Source: Vanrija pseudolonga
Lineage: Eukaryota; Basidiomycota; Tremellomycetes; Trichosporonales; Trichosporonaceae
Assembly: GCF_020906515.1 (NCBI RefSeq)
Contig: NC_085850.1
Span: forward strand, 3,596,001 to 3,660,000
Length of the DNA stretch: 64,000 nucleotides
Direction: 5' to 3'
Position numbers and translations under genes: made by a program. The notes under the pieces are model-generated. The model made no database searches. It was given only the letters and a program-made list of their open reading frames with translations, and had not been told where the DNA came from. This document shows, one piece after another, positions 8,248 to 20,363 of this stretch (the first letter of the stretch is position 1; each line of letters begins with the position of its first letter).

Positions 8248-9368
8248 CTACAATGCAGGGATGGCGCTCTCGAACCCCTTGGCCGTGAAGATGCCGGGGA
8301 GGACGCCCGACCCGCGCTTGAGCCACCACTCTGCGGCTGTCATCTCTGGCGTGTTGACAGCGGCGGGCGAGACCTCCTGTGCGTCGATGATGCCGCCCTT
8401 GAGGCGGCGCATGACGACGTCGTCCTCCGGCCGGGTGAAGTAGACGAGCGAGTAGCGGTCGAGGTGGTGCTGCGGCGGGGGCGCGGGCGCAACGCGGTGG
8501 ATGTTGGAGCGCAGAATGCCAGCTGTGAAGGTGACCATGGCGTCGCCGAGGTTGACGATACAGCTGCCGGGTACGGGGCGGACCCAGACCCACTCTGTGC
8601 TGTCGGGTGGGCGGATCTGGAGCCCGCCAAGCCAGTTGAACAGGATCGTCAGGGAGCCATAGTCGGTGTGCTCGCCCTTGCGCACGCTCTCCTCGTCCCA
8701 TGCCGCAGGCGGAGAGTGGTTGAAGCGCACGTGGTCGCCCGAGCGCTCGGTCGCGCGGTGCAGCTTTGCCAGCGTGCCCTTTGGCAGCTCGAGGTGGTGG
8801 TTGAGCAGCTCGAGCAGCAGCTCAATCACCACGCGACAGTGGCGTACGTAGCTTTCAAACAGCGGCTGCGCGTCGAGAATAAGCTTGTGTGCTGGGAGTC
8901 GGGGTGTGACCAGGCCGAGCACATCGTCTTTGCGGATCTGCCGGGGGTGTTAGTTAGCACCAACAGCACCACCAAGGGGTCACAACGCCCCCGCCCAACC
9001 CAACCCACATTGTAGTCCTCCTTGCGCTGCCCGTCGGGGAGCACATAGTGGCGGTATGCGAAGAAGTCGTGCATGTCTCCCCTATCGCGGCCGTACAGCT
9101 CCTTGGTGGCGCTGGGCAGGGCCATCCACTGCATCTGGAGGTCGTTGAGCGCGTTCGCCTCGCGCACCATGGCCTCGCCGACCTCGGAGCCGCCCATTTC
9201 GAGGTAGAAGAAGCCCAGGGCTTTCGCCGACGCGAAGAAGGCCGCGCTTTCCTGCTCGTCGCCGGCTTGCAAGCGCGCGAGGGAGAGCGACACGAGCGGT
9301 GCCGTCTTGACGTTGGAGGGGAACGGCGGCAGCGGCGACGACGAGGACGAGGACGACGACGTCGACAT
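8248..9368 (-). CDS. 2-oxoglutarate/Fe(II) dioxygenase, IPNS-like
   Basis: Two exons on the minus strand (9368-9009 and 8937-8248) with a 71-nt intron give 349 aa. Residues about 25-100 resemble the DIOX_N region (conserved LGFFYLEMGG and a Tyr-Gly-Arg-Asp block). The C-terminal half is the double-stranded beta-helix oxygenase fold: an H-T-D motif near residue 210, the distal His in N-I-H-R-V near 265, and an R-Y-S motif near 278 that would bind 2-oxoglutarate. The facial triad therefore looks complete and the enzyme should be active. Members of this superfamily hydroxylate, desaturate or cyclise small molecules; the substrate cannot be read from the sequence. The N-terminus has a Ser run. 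The start is the first ATG of the frame that precedes the conserved domain. The upstream region carries GGCA repeats. Confidence 0.85.
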
Positions 9369-9464
9369 TGTGTGTGCTGGGGGTGGTGCTGGTGGTGCTG
9401 GTGGTGGTGGTAGTGTCAGTGTAAGAGTGCACAGAACAAGCAACAACTGTTCTGTGGCAAGAGA

Positions 9465-9505
9465 GGCAGGCAGGCAGGCAGGCAGGCGGGCGGGCGGGCG
9501 GGCGG
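9465..9505. repeat. short GGCA/GGCG tetranucleotide tract
   Basis: Several GGCA units pass into several GGCG units, about 100 bp before the oxygenase ATG. This is the same motif as the large array 450 bp further upstream, so it is probably a second unstable tract in the leader or promoter. Confidence 0.85.
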
Positions 9506-9656
9506 ACAGTGACCACACACTCCTAATGTAAGTGTGGCAAGGCATATTCGGCAATCTAGTTTTGGCATCATGATTGCCTGGAAAGCGATCCGACGGTTTT
9601 ACGGGTTTCCCATGGGTGATTCCTGCGACCCGTCACGCGCTGCAGTAGTGCAGCAT

Positions 9657-9704
9657 GCTTGCTTGGTTGCTTGGTTGGTTGCTTGCTTGCTTGGTTGGTT
9701 GCTT
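9657..9704. repeat. degenerate GCTT/GGTT tetranucleotide tract
   Basis: Alternating GCTTG and GTTG units form an imperfect tetranucleotide tract between the two GGCA repeats. It looks like an older, diverged slippage tract. Confidence 0.7.
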
Positions 9705-9947
9705 ACTCGCTCATACACTGCACTGCCGCAGCCCACTGCTCGCCCCCAACCCAACCCGACGCGACGACCCCACCTGACTACTTGCCCCCCCCCCACCGCT
9801 CGGCCATCTCCGCGACTCTGCGAAATTCTGATAGCCGGCATGCCGGGGCCTCTCTCTCTATGTATGCATATGCATCACACCACGCCGCGCGCCGCACTGT
9901 TTCAACCACCGCTCCACGATCCACTCGGCGCACACGCACACACACAC

Positions 9948-10587
<640 letters not shown>

Positions 10588-11071
10588 ACCACGGACGCGA
10601 GCAAGATTGACACCAACGGCACACTGCCATTGCGTCACACACGTCTGCCGCTGTCTGCCTTGTCGGACGCGCCGCGGTAAGCCCGCCCCACCCCGCCCCA
10701 CCCCGCCCCGTGCCAACAATCCCCCGCGCCCGACGCCTCGGTCGGTGGGTTCTGCGCACGTGCAAGTCGCTCACGGACAGGCACTAGTGCTCGGCAATCC
10801 CCCCCCCCCCTCCCCCCCTACGCTAGCGAACGCTCCTCACCCCCAGCGTCACCGTCACCCGAGGCCGACTGTCCAGATGCTTTGTTCGGTAGCGATTAGT
10901 GACAAGATCCGGAATACATTTGTGGCTGGCTGGTGACTCACTGTGCTTGCGTGCATCTATTAACCCCTGCACAACCAACCTCGCTCGCCGGCACTCGTCA
11001 GTCAATTAGCGCTGCAACCGCCCAGCCTCGACCTCGATCCGGTCCCGCTGCCATCATCGCGTGCATGTGTG

Positions 11072-14000
11072 CTACATCTTACCGGCAACCCGGGTACTCG
11101 CCTCCTCGTCATCGAGGATCTTGGCCAAGACTAGCGCAAACGCAGCACTCATCTTCCACTCCTTGCAGCTGATCAGGTACTTCATGCCTCCGCGGAGGAC
11201 ATTGTACCCCTGTGGCTGTGAGGGCATGCACTCGCCAAACACGGATATCAGTTCCGTGGGATCAAACTGGTGCAGCAGGTTGCCGTTGAACTTGATAAAG
11301 ACCCAGATGGCGAGAATCGCCACAAACACGGCGGGGGGTGCATAGCGGTTGTCGGTGGGTTCGGGGACTCCGCACTCGATGAGCACCTTGATCGCATGTG
11401 AGACGGCGATCGGCGACTCCCTTGAGGCTACCCAGCGTCGGAGGGCCGGCACGACGGCATGTGTAGAATCGGTGCCGTTTTCTGAGACAATGTTAGCATC
11501 GGAGCAAGCACCACTTTGTTGTTGTTGACTCACTGCCAGCCATGGTATACAGGTCTCGAATGTTGGTGCGCAGGGCGATGTGGCCTAGGTGATACAGTAG
11601 TCGTCCTGCACGCAGGAGAGGCCCCCCTTCGGGCAGGTCGTAGTACTCTCTTCGCCACAACTCGAGCGCGTGGCCCAGTGACTGCCAAGTTAGCTACCGA
11701 AAAGACTGTGTCTCGCGCGTACCATCATGCCCTGTTCCACGCCAACGGACACGTCCTGGTCGCCGGCTTTTGTGTCGGCTTCTACACTTTGATACACCGA
11801 CACTTGTGCGCGATAGTCCCACAGGTGATGGTGAATGCCGGTGATGAGGACGAGTGCGCCCCACGAGTTCATCGGCTGGAGTGGCGGTGGTGGATTGGAT
11901 AGTCTGTACGGAGGAATCACGATGCCGGTCATTCTGGATGTCAGTGAATGATCAACTGGCTCAACTCACCCTCTGGTGTAGTACCGTGGTGGTGGCAGCA
12001 GTTCCCCATTGAGAAGTGATGCCCACTCCTCGGCGGTCTGAGCGCGCCAGAGGTTTTCATCACAAGGCAGAGCAGTGTTGAGCATCTCAGATCGGGAGAG
12101 ATAACTCGGCGTGTCGAGGAACACGGGGAAGAGGGAATCGATGATGAAGACTCCGATGCCCAGGCGCTTGCGGCTCTCGAGTGTGATCCACCACTGCCAC
12201 CGCTCGTGCACTGTTCCAGGCATGTTGGCGTAGAGGTGCTTGACGTCGACGGGAGTGTTGAGGAGGTTGGTCTTGCGGACTAGCTGGACGAGCATGCCAC
12301 GGGTAATCTCCGCAAGCTCGTAGGAGCGCTGGTGGCCAGACCACAGGCCCATAAATGTTGTCGCCATGCAGACGTGGACAAGGTCGAGGCTGCGGAGCTG
12401 GGCACGTCAGTACGCAGGCTTAGATTCATGAGACTCACATTCACACTGTCCATTTCAAACAGGGCGTAGACGGCGCGCCGGATCATTTCAAGCAGATCAA
12501 CGGCGAACGGCCTAGTTCCAGGGAGCTTGCTCAAAGTGGCGCCAATACACAGAATGGCGGCGACGAGCAGTGGTGGTGCCTTTGAGATGTTGAATGTTGG
12601 CAGGTGGACAACCGGGAGCTGGTTGTAAAAGTGATGTGCGTATACGCTTACAAGCGTATTGACAGTGTAGAGCGACTCTGGCATGCGGAAGGCGCCAGGA
12701 TCATGCCCAGGGACGTATTGTGCGAGCTCTATCATCTGTCAGACCAGCACTTCCTCTCACCAGCCACTACTCACTCAAGCTGGTCTTGACATACTCGTAC
12801 GTCTTCTCGTCAAGCCACAGAAACTTGAACTGGGCCAAGACAGGGTCGAGTGCCGGATCGACGAGCACCTCGACAATCGTCCCCTCCGTGCCGGGGACAT
12901 ACGGGCGGCGCAGGCGGGGCTGGTAGTTTGCAGCTGCGCACACGGAGGGAGGCGACACGCCATGGCGGCACATGTCAATATCAACCTTGCTTCACAGTTG
13001 TAGTAGGGAGGGGCTGCTCGAGGAATTCGCGGGCGTTCCGGGCCCAAGGGGTGTCCTGGAACGTCCACCCCCACAGGTTGGGAATGACGTCTCGGTTCCC
13101 CGCGCCGTCGGTGGGCTGGGCTGGGACCTTGGGCTTGGGCGCTGGCGTGGAGCTGGGATCGAGAGTATCCCGGTCCTTGCGGTAGTAGCCCAGCGGGAGG
13201 AAACAGTCCCACTCGCTCAAGCCCTCGCCCCGCGCCTCGCGCCCCTTGGCAGCCCACACGGCCCGCAACTCACGCCAGTTGTCGCCTTGGACGCCGTCGG
13301 CGTCGGTATTATCTGGCCCGTTTGGGGGCGACGGAGGGCCCGTGTATGCGGGCCAGGAGGGCTTTGTCGACGAGGTTGCAGAGGCCGGCGAAGTCGACGA
13401 CCCAAGCGAAGGCATCACGGTCGCTGCTGGCGCCACATTCGCACCTGCATGCTGGTGCTGGTGTTGCTGGTGCGGGTGGTGCTGGTGCTGCTGGAACGGC
13501 TGCGTCAGTGCATCGAGGAACGAGAACCCCGCGTCGGCCGTGATGCCACTCTCGTTTGTTGGGATGTCGTCGAGGCCCATGCGGGGGATGTCTACGGCCG
13601 TGTCCTGTAGGATCCACAAGAGGCCGTTATCTACGCCACCTGGGTTGGGTGTGAGCGTTGTCCTGTCCCGAGCTCTCAAGCCAGCACTAATCCACTCGTC
13701 ATCGTCGCCTGTCATCACTGCCACACATTGCAATGGCAAGCATCGTCACACACCGCCACAAATCCATGCACGCCCGCGGCCAGCTGCGCATGATGCACGA
13801 CGCTGCCCGCATGCCAAGCTAGCGGCGGCGTAGCAGATCCGATCTGGTGGTGTGGTGGTGCACCACGCGCGCGCGCTCTGAAAAGCGCGTCCCCGAGGTG
13901 GAGGGCCGGTGGAGGCCGGTGGAGGGGAGCCGAGGGCAGAAACGACGACGATGATGATACGTGCGGCGTATGCGCCGGCCAAAATCAAAACTCACCCCAC

Positions 14001-14731
14001 AAGGGATCGACCTGCATGGGCTCGGCGAGTGGGAACGGGAGGTTGACTGTGTCGTCGTGTCAGGTATGCGCAGTGTGCATCGAACGACTCGACTCGAGCC
14101 GACTCACACTGCAGGTCGAGCTCTGAGGCGTTTTGGAACGCTGGGATGGTTAGGTTGGTCGTCGGTGGAGGAGCCTCACGATCCAGGGTGGTGGCGAAGT
14201 CGAACAGCGGTTCAGCCTGCTGCTGTGGTGGTGGAGGTGCAGCGCGCTCTGGCGACGCCGAGGCGGCGCGCGACGCCGCGCTGCTCTCGCCCACTGGCTC
14301 GGCGGGCGGCGTGCTGTCGTGCGTGCGTAAATGGCGCTTGAGCACATCGGGGCGGTTGAACGCGCGCTTGCAGACTGGGCATGCGAGACGCTATGGGTGT
14401 GTGGTTAGTGGGGGTGTCGAGTGACGGACGGGGCGAGGTACTAACCCTGCTGTTCTGGTCTGTTGATCGACGGTCAGTCAGCCTCGCATCCCCCTTCAAG
14501 CCCAAGCCACTCACGCGTCCGCTGGTGCCGGCGCAGGTTCTCAATGCGCGTAAACTTGCGGCCGCATTCACATGTCAGGCCGTCCATCGTCGCGGCGCCG
14601 GCGCCGGCAGCGGTGGCTGTAGATGATGTGGCCCCGCGCTCTGTTGTTGTCGTCGTCGTTGGCGTCCTCATGTCCCGCCGTCCACTGTCGCTCAAGGAGA
14701 TGTTGCGGAGAGTGTGCGCTGCGCCGTCCAT
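11072..14731 (-). CDS. C2H2 zinc-finger transcription factor with fungal MHR domain
   Basis: An 11-exon model gives 977 aa: 14731-14515, 14459-14446, 14390-14108, 14046-13996, 13708-12986, 12933-12775, 12728-12439, 12397-11970, 11933-11723, 11681-11534, 11481-11072. Finger one (residues 54-73) is C-x-C-x12-H-x3-H, with only one residue between the cysteines. Its last His is made across the first splice junction. Finger two (81-101) is canonical C-x2-C-x12-H-x3-H. A Gln/Pro/Ser/Thr-rich linker with a His/Gln stretch follows (about 100-430). The fungal transcription factor middle homology region (about 483-800) contains blocks such as LPVVHLPTF, WSGHQRSYELAE and ALELWRREYYDLPEGG. The protein is probably a nuclear DNA-binding regulator; its targets are unknown. 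A 48-bp segment in exon 5 (GTGCTGG...CCCAG, near 13635-13690) could be a further intron without changing frame. The 14-nt second exon is required to complete finger one. Confidence 0.82.
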
Positions 14732-15361
14732 TTTATCACGGACACAAGGGACAGTGATAAGTGTCGAGCGTCGGGATGTTGAACAGGCCGATTACAAAGG
14801 CGTCGGACACGAGCCCAGGTGGTATAATGCGGTGAAAGTGGGGGAACGAGGGACAGAGGGGCCAGAAGTGGACGGACTTGGGTGGGGGTGGAGGTGGACG
14901 CAGCGGCTTCTCGGAGCCAGAGAGAGCCTGGGCAGCCTGGCCCACGCGCTTGCGCGCTCGTTTCGGGACGATAGGTGACCAGTACTGACAGTACTGCCTC
15001 CAGGGTGTCCGGCGATGGCGCTCAGCGGGGCACTACAACACAGTCAGCCCTCAAGGACGGAGATGACCAGCGGGGGAGTGTCGGTCTCCAAAAAGTCTGA
15101 GAGTTGATATTGTGGAGCGGCGACCCTCCGCAGTGCGTCATATCGTCATGTGGGGTCTGGCAATGTGGCGGCGACACTGCGACGACTCGGCCTTACAAAC
15201 CCCCACTCGGTCATTTACCCTTCCCCCACCGAGGTTCCAGAGACATAAATAAATTGGTTTAATCGCGCACGACAGGCGCGTACCCTGCATCATATCACAT
15301 GCAATCTACTACTCTATACAACACACTGAAGCCCAAATGCGATGCACACACAGTCACCACC
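14732..15361. other. intergenic between SNF2 ATPase 3' end and C2H2 factor
   Basis: 630 bp holding the C2H2 factor promoter and leader and the SNF2 3' region. No additional gene was seen. Confidence 0.5.
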
Positions 15362-18351
15362 TCACTGCTCCTCAATCTCGCCATCGCCATTGAACATGTG
15401 CGCCAGGCCGTCGGCCGCCTCGTCCTTTGCAGGGACAAACACCTCGAAGGCAGTCCTCTCACCCTTGGCCAGCTGCGCCTCACGCCCAGCGGCACCGACC
15501 TTGCCGAGACCAGCAGCCCAGCCCTTCTCACGAGCAAACGCCTCCGGCGAGCGGTCCAGGAGGAGATCCAGGTCACCATCGGAAATGATCTTGTCGTCGG
15601 CCGCGGCTGTGTGAATCTCTTCGCCGTCCAGGTCGAGCAAGGCGCGTGCCATGTCGGCCGTTGACTGATGACGATGGCTCGACTTGCCGAGGAGGACCCG
15701 ACCGTTCTCGTCCACGAGCTTGCCAAACTTGCCCTGCTGAATGACGAGCGCTTCGAGCTTGCGCTTGTTGGATGCCTTTTGCAGAATCTTCGACTCGATC
15801 GTGTGCGCGGACACGAGACGGAACACGAGCACAGGCTTGGTCTGACCGATACGGTGTGCACGGTCCTGGGCCTGAAGGTCCATCTGCGGGTTCCAGTCTT
15901 GGTCGAAGAAGATGACAGTATCGGCTGCAACGAGGTTGATGCCAAGACCACCAGCACGGGTGCTGAGCAGGAAAAGCTGGGGTGCGTCGGGGTCGTCACC
16001 GCCCGTGTTGAACTCGTGCATCTGTGCACGGCGATCTTCCTGCTTCGTGGCACCATCGATGCGACAGATCTTGTACCCCTTGTAGAGAGTCGCCCAGTCT
16101 TGAATGACATCGAGCATCGTCGTGAACTGAGAGAAGATGAGGACCTTGTGGCGACGTTCGAACAGGGCGCCGAGAAGGCGGTTCAGAAGGAGCATCTTGC
16201 CGCTCGCGTTGACCAGGTCGTCGTTGACCACAAGGTCGTCGGTCTTCTCGTCGATCGGCCAGTCGAACAGGAACGGATGGGACGACACCTTGCGGAGCTG
16301 CATGACCATGTTTTGCAGGCGCATATTGTTGACGTTTTGCGTGGCTTGCTTGATGGCCAGTTCGCGCTGAGACAGCTTTGGTGGCGCCTTGGTCGCATAG
16401 GCTGACTTGGAGGTCTTGTCCAAGGTGCGAAGCCAGGCTGAGTCGCTCTCCTGAATGTGATAGTCGACTTCCGTGCCCTTGCGCTTAGGTCGGGGGCCAT
16501 CGGCCAGAACTTCATCCTCGTCTTCCTCCACCACACCATTGATGCCACCGCCACTCTTCTTTTCAATGAGGTAGTTGCGGATGTCGCGACGGACGATCGC
16601 CTGGTACATGTCCTTTTGAGGTGCAGTGAGGGGGGCGTAGAGGAGATACTCCTTCTTTGGTGGCAGGTCCTTCTCCACATCTACCTTGAGTCGACGAAGC
16701 AGGAACGGCTTGAGAATGGCGTGCAAAGACTGCACAACCGACGACTTGTTCAGAAGACCATCAGTCTCCGTTCCATTGCTCATGTCGTCGAAGTTGAACC
16801 ACTGCTGGAACGAGTCGAGGTCGTCAAAGATGTCGGGCAGAATGAAATTGAGAAGGGACCAGAGCTCGGCGAGGTTGTTGTGCAGTGGGGTACCCGTGAG
16901 GATCATGCGGTTGGCGCTTTTGTACGTCTTGAGCTCGCGGATGAGCTTGCAGTCGAGGTTCTTCAGGCGGTGTCCCTCATCGACGACAATGAACTGTGCG
17001 GGTTAGATGATGCCGGTAACGTGTAACCCACCTTCCACTGGAATCCGCTGAGATAACGCTGGTCGATCATGCAAATGTCGTATGTCGTCACGACGATCGG
17101 GAAAGTGGCTGTCGTGTTGGTGCCCTTGCGCCCATTATACACAGGCGCTGCCTTGCCTCGCGGGTCCTTGCCACCCTGGCGAACGTTGCCGACGGCAGCA
17201 TTGGACGGCGCCTGGAGACGGGTGGCACGCAGCTCGGCGCGGTGCTCTGGCGTGCCGTGGTACATGATCACAGGGATTGATGGCGCAAACTTCTCAAACT
17301 CTGAGATCCAGTTGTACAGCACCGAGAGGGGGCAGACGATGAGGAAAGGCCCCCAGGTGCCCTTGGAACGGAGGTGGGAGAGAAACGAGATTGTCTGGAG
17401 GGTCTGTGGGGTGTCAGCTTCGTTCCGAGATGATAAGCTCACCTTGCCAAGGCCCATCTCATCAGCCAGAATGCCATTAAGACCGTTCTCGTACAGAGAG
17501 ATCATCCACTGCACGCCAGCAAGCTGGTAGTCGCGCAACGTTGCTCCTGTGACGAGCTCGGGCTGGCGGAATGAGTACTGCTTCGGGTCCTCATTACCGC
17601 CTTCCTCGGCCGGCTCTGCCTCGTCGACGGGCTCGGGCTTGGCTTCGACTGGGGCTTCCAACTTGACACGCTTGGACGACGACGACTTGGTCTCGCCTCT
17701 CCGTCTACGCTTGGCAGGAGACGCTGGTGCCTCGCGCAATCCGCTTCTGCCCTCCTGGCCCGCCGCATCGGCCTCGCGCTTCTCCTTGTTGGCACGACGG
17801 ACTTCGGCGCGCTGCTCCGCCTTGGCCTTTTCAATCTGCTGGCGCTCCATACGGTCACCGATAATCTTGGCATAAATGGTCGACTTCTCGAGCAGGAAGT
17901 TGAGGCGCGAGGCGCGTTGTGCGGCCTGTGATGTCGGGTCGAGTGGTGCGCGTGGCGGAGAAGACGAGGAAGGTGGTGGTGTGTCAGGCATTGTGTGCGT
18001 GCGGCGTCAGGCGGATCATGAGAGGAGGAAGACGAGGAAGGCCGCAATGTGTGTTAACATGACAGATGACGAAAGGATGAGGCCAGGGGCGCAGAGGAAG
18101 GAGCATCAGCATACGAAGGGGCGCACGCGATCAGAGATACTCACCGCCGCGTCGGAGACGACCGTCTCCTCTTCGTCGTCGACCACAATCACCTCCTCTT
18201 CCTTCTCTGCCTTGACATCTTGGTCCTTGGCTTTTGGTGGGGGCGACGACATGGCTGGGGTCTGGGGTGGCGAGGTTCCCTCTACCGATGCAGACGCCGA
18301 CGACGACACGAGGGAAGGCACACTGGACGCTGCCTGCTTGCGACGAGCCAT
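15362..18351 (-). CDS. SNF2-family chromatin ATPase, HELLS/LSH/Irc5 type
   Basis: Four exons (18351-18145, 17925-17443, 17403-17032, 16993-15362) give 897 aa. The N-terminus is low complexity, with an acidic VIVVDDEEE patch that fits a SUMO-interaction motif, followed by a basic coiled stretch (MERQQIEKAKAEQRAEVRR). The helicase core has Walker A at DEMGLGKT (Lys 230, split by an intron directly after it), DEGH near 359-362, the LTGTPLHNNLAELWSLLNF block, and motif VI QDRAHRIGQ near 732. NNMRLQNMVMQLRKVSSHPF is typical of the LSH/Irc5 subfamily, which remodels nucleosomes and supports DNA methylation or repair. The first intron is 219 nt and, after its donor, contains no AG until its acceptor, which supports the upstream start at 18351. 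A downstream ATG at 17991 opens the same frame and is a possible alternative start. Confidence 0.88.
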
Positions 18352-20363
18352 TGATGCTTTGCGGGGGTTCGAGGGGCTAATGGATACAGGCAACTGGTCT
18401 CTCTTGGTCTAGGTTGATGCTCTGGCGCGTAGGGTATCTAGCAGATGGCACTCGACAATGTAGGTTGTTGAAACGACGAGACAGACGACGGCACGACGAG
18501 ACGCGACGAGAAATCAATGTCGCATTGTCAGTCGAACGCGTCCTTCTTCTGGACAATGGCGCACTGGCCGGCTGAATCACCTGGCGGAATCAAAAGTTGA
18601 AAACAACAGATGACTGGACTAGCGTGGCAACCACGTGTGCCACGTGATATTGCCCTGATCCACCCTCGACGCGTGAGTTCGGCCCTGACGAAGCTTAATT
18701 GTGGATCTGGTTGCGATGGTGGTGTCCAACGCAGATTTTGGGCACCATTAGGAGTGTGGTGGCTGTGGCGGTGAGCTCGGCGACGATGAGTAGGAGGAGG
18801 CAGGAAGGAGAGATGGTATGCACACACCCCACACCACTTCCACCACAACACTACCCCCCACACACTCCGACATCCTCCAATGGATGTCCAGCGCCGGGGC
18901 CCAGACTTTGCTGGTGCAGCACACTCGATCTCGTCCATTTGTTTATGCTGCGTACCACCCCTCGTGTCACACTGAGACTAGCGCACGCGTCGACCCGACC
19001 GACCACCCAAGCAGTAAGTATGTAATACCGGGAGAGAACGGTACTTGTTGGGTGGCACGCGGCACATTGCCCAAGGCTGCGGGACTGGCATGGACGCTGG
19101 GTGGTGGTGCTGGTGGTGCCGGGCGGTAGTGCGCGACTAGGGTCTCTGGTTTCAGGGACAGCCCAACCTGCACCACACCAATGTTTTGGTCCAACGACGC
19201 AAGGTGCCTTTTGCGCGAGCTGGCTGCGCGCGGTGCACAGACCCTCCCAACACACGCTGTACAACGCGCCGGTCGCCGGGGTCTACAGCGCTACGGGTTT
19301 TGGGGTGTGTGAGCATTGCCTGAGGCCTGAATGTAGTGGCGTGGTTGAGCCGCGCGCCTCTTGCCTGCATTTTGTATGTTGCTATTTCAATGGCACAGAT
19401 CCCTTACTCGACCTTGGCTCGGCACCAGCGGAGCTTTTTTGACATGCAGTCGCTTCCCCAGCGCGCCGCGCGCTGCACCCACCCGGCTCTGCTTTGGCCC
19501 CCCTGGGTTGCCGCTGGATTTCCCTTTGGCCTGCGCGTACGTAGGGTGCCGCGCGCGCCATGCCGTTCGACACTTGGGGGCTTCTTCCCGCCCAGCTCGA
19601 GTCCACCTTCCCTCTCCCTCCCTCCCCTCTCCCCCTCCCTCACAAGGGCCCCTTCCCTTGCCTTCCCTCGTACTTGCAGCGCCGGCGTCGTCGTCGCAGA
19701 GTAGCAGCAGCGGCAGCCGCAGTGGTTCCAGAGCCTCTCGTTGTCGTTGTCGTCGTCGTCGTTTGTTGAGTTGCCCACCCCACCCATCAAGACGAGCATC
19801 CATCCAAGTTGGGAAACTCTACAGCCAACACCAAACCTTGCACCCACCCACCCCCGCTACTACCCGCGACGACTTCACGACGCGACGCCAACTCCTCTCA
19901 ACTACATCGACTTACTCTTCGTTTCAATTCATCTCAACCACAACACCAGTCTTTGCGCGTCGTCCCACTCTCGTTTTCTTCGCACCCCCCGGCCCCGCCC
20001 TCGTTGTTGCTCTCGCCCCCCTCATCTCACGTCCACCACGCCTAGAGCAAACGAACGACCTGCACGGCCACAGTCTTCCTTTTCGACGTCGCAGCCCAGT
20101 GCCCCTCTCCCCACGACCACCTGTACCCTACAAACGACAAGCTCCATTTCGTGGCCCGAGCATAGACTGCGTCTCTTGCACCGGCTTCACCAACAAACAA
20201 CACAGCGACAAGCTTATCGACCGTAGTCTGCGACTCGAGCTCTAGAAGCCACCCACCGCCCAAACAAGTACCCCGTTTCGCACTTTAGTCTCGAACCCCC
20301 TGCTGGTGTTTGAGAGCACGTTGGTCAGCGACCTACAACACTACCCACACATTCGCCGCTAGA
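18352..20363. other. divergent intergenic region, promoters of SNF2 and membrane protein
   Basis: 2 kb between divergently transcribed genes. Two CACGTG cores lie at 18632-18637 and 18641-18646, about 290 bp upstream of the SNF2 start. The part from about 19560 to 20360 is strongly CT-rich on the plus strand, consistent with a long pyrimidine-rich leader of the downstream membrane-protein gene. Overlapping open frames on both strands look non-coding. Confidence 0.55.

Noticed and set aside
11600-11690. Apparent frameshift in the C2H2 factor exon 10
   Set aside because: On re-reading, the homopolymer has six C on the plus strand, which keeps YYDLPEGGPLLRAGRLLYHL in one frame.
17082-18047. Alternative frames overlapping the SNF2 N-terminus (for example 17502-18047)
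   Set aside because: They are shadow frames of the SNF2 exon with Arg/Ser-rich composition and no conserved motifs.
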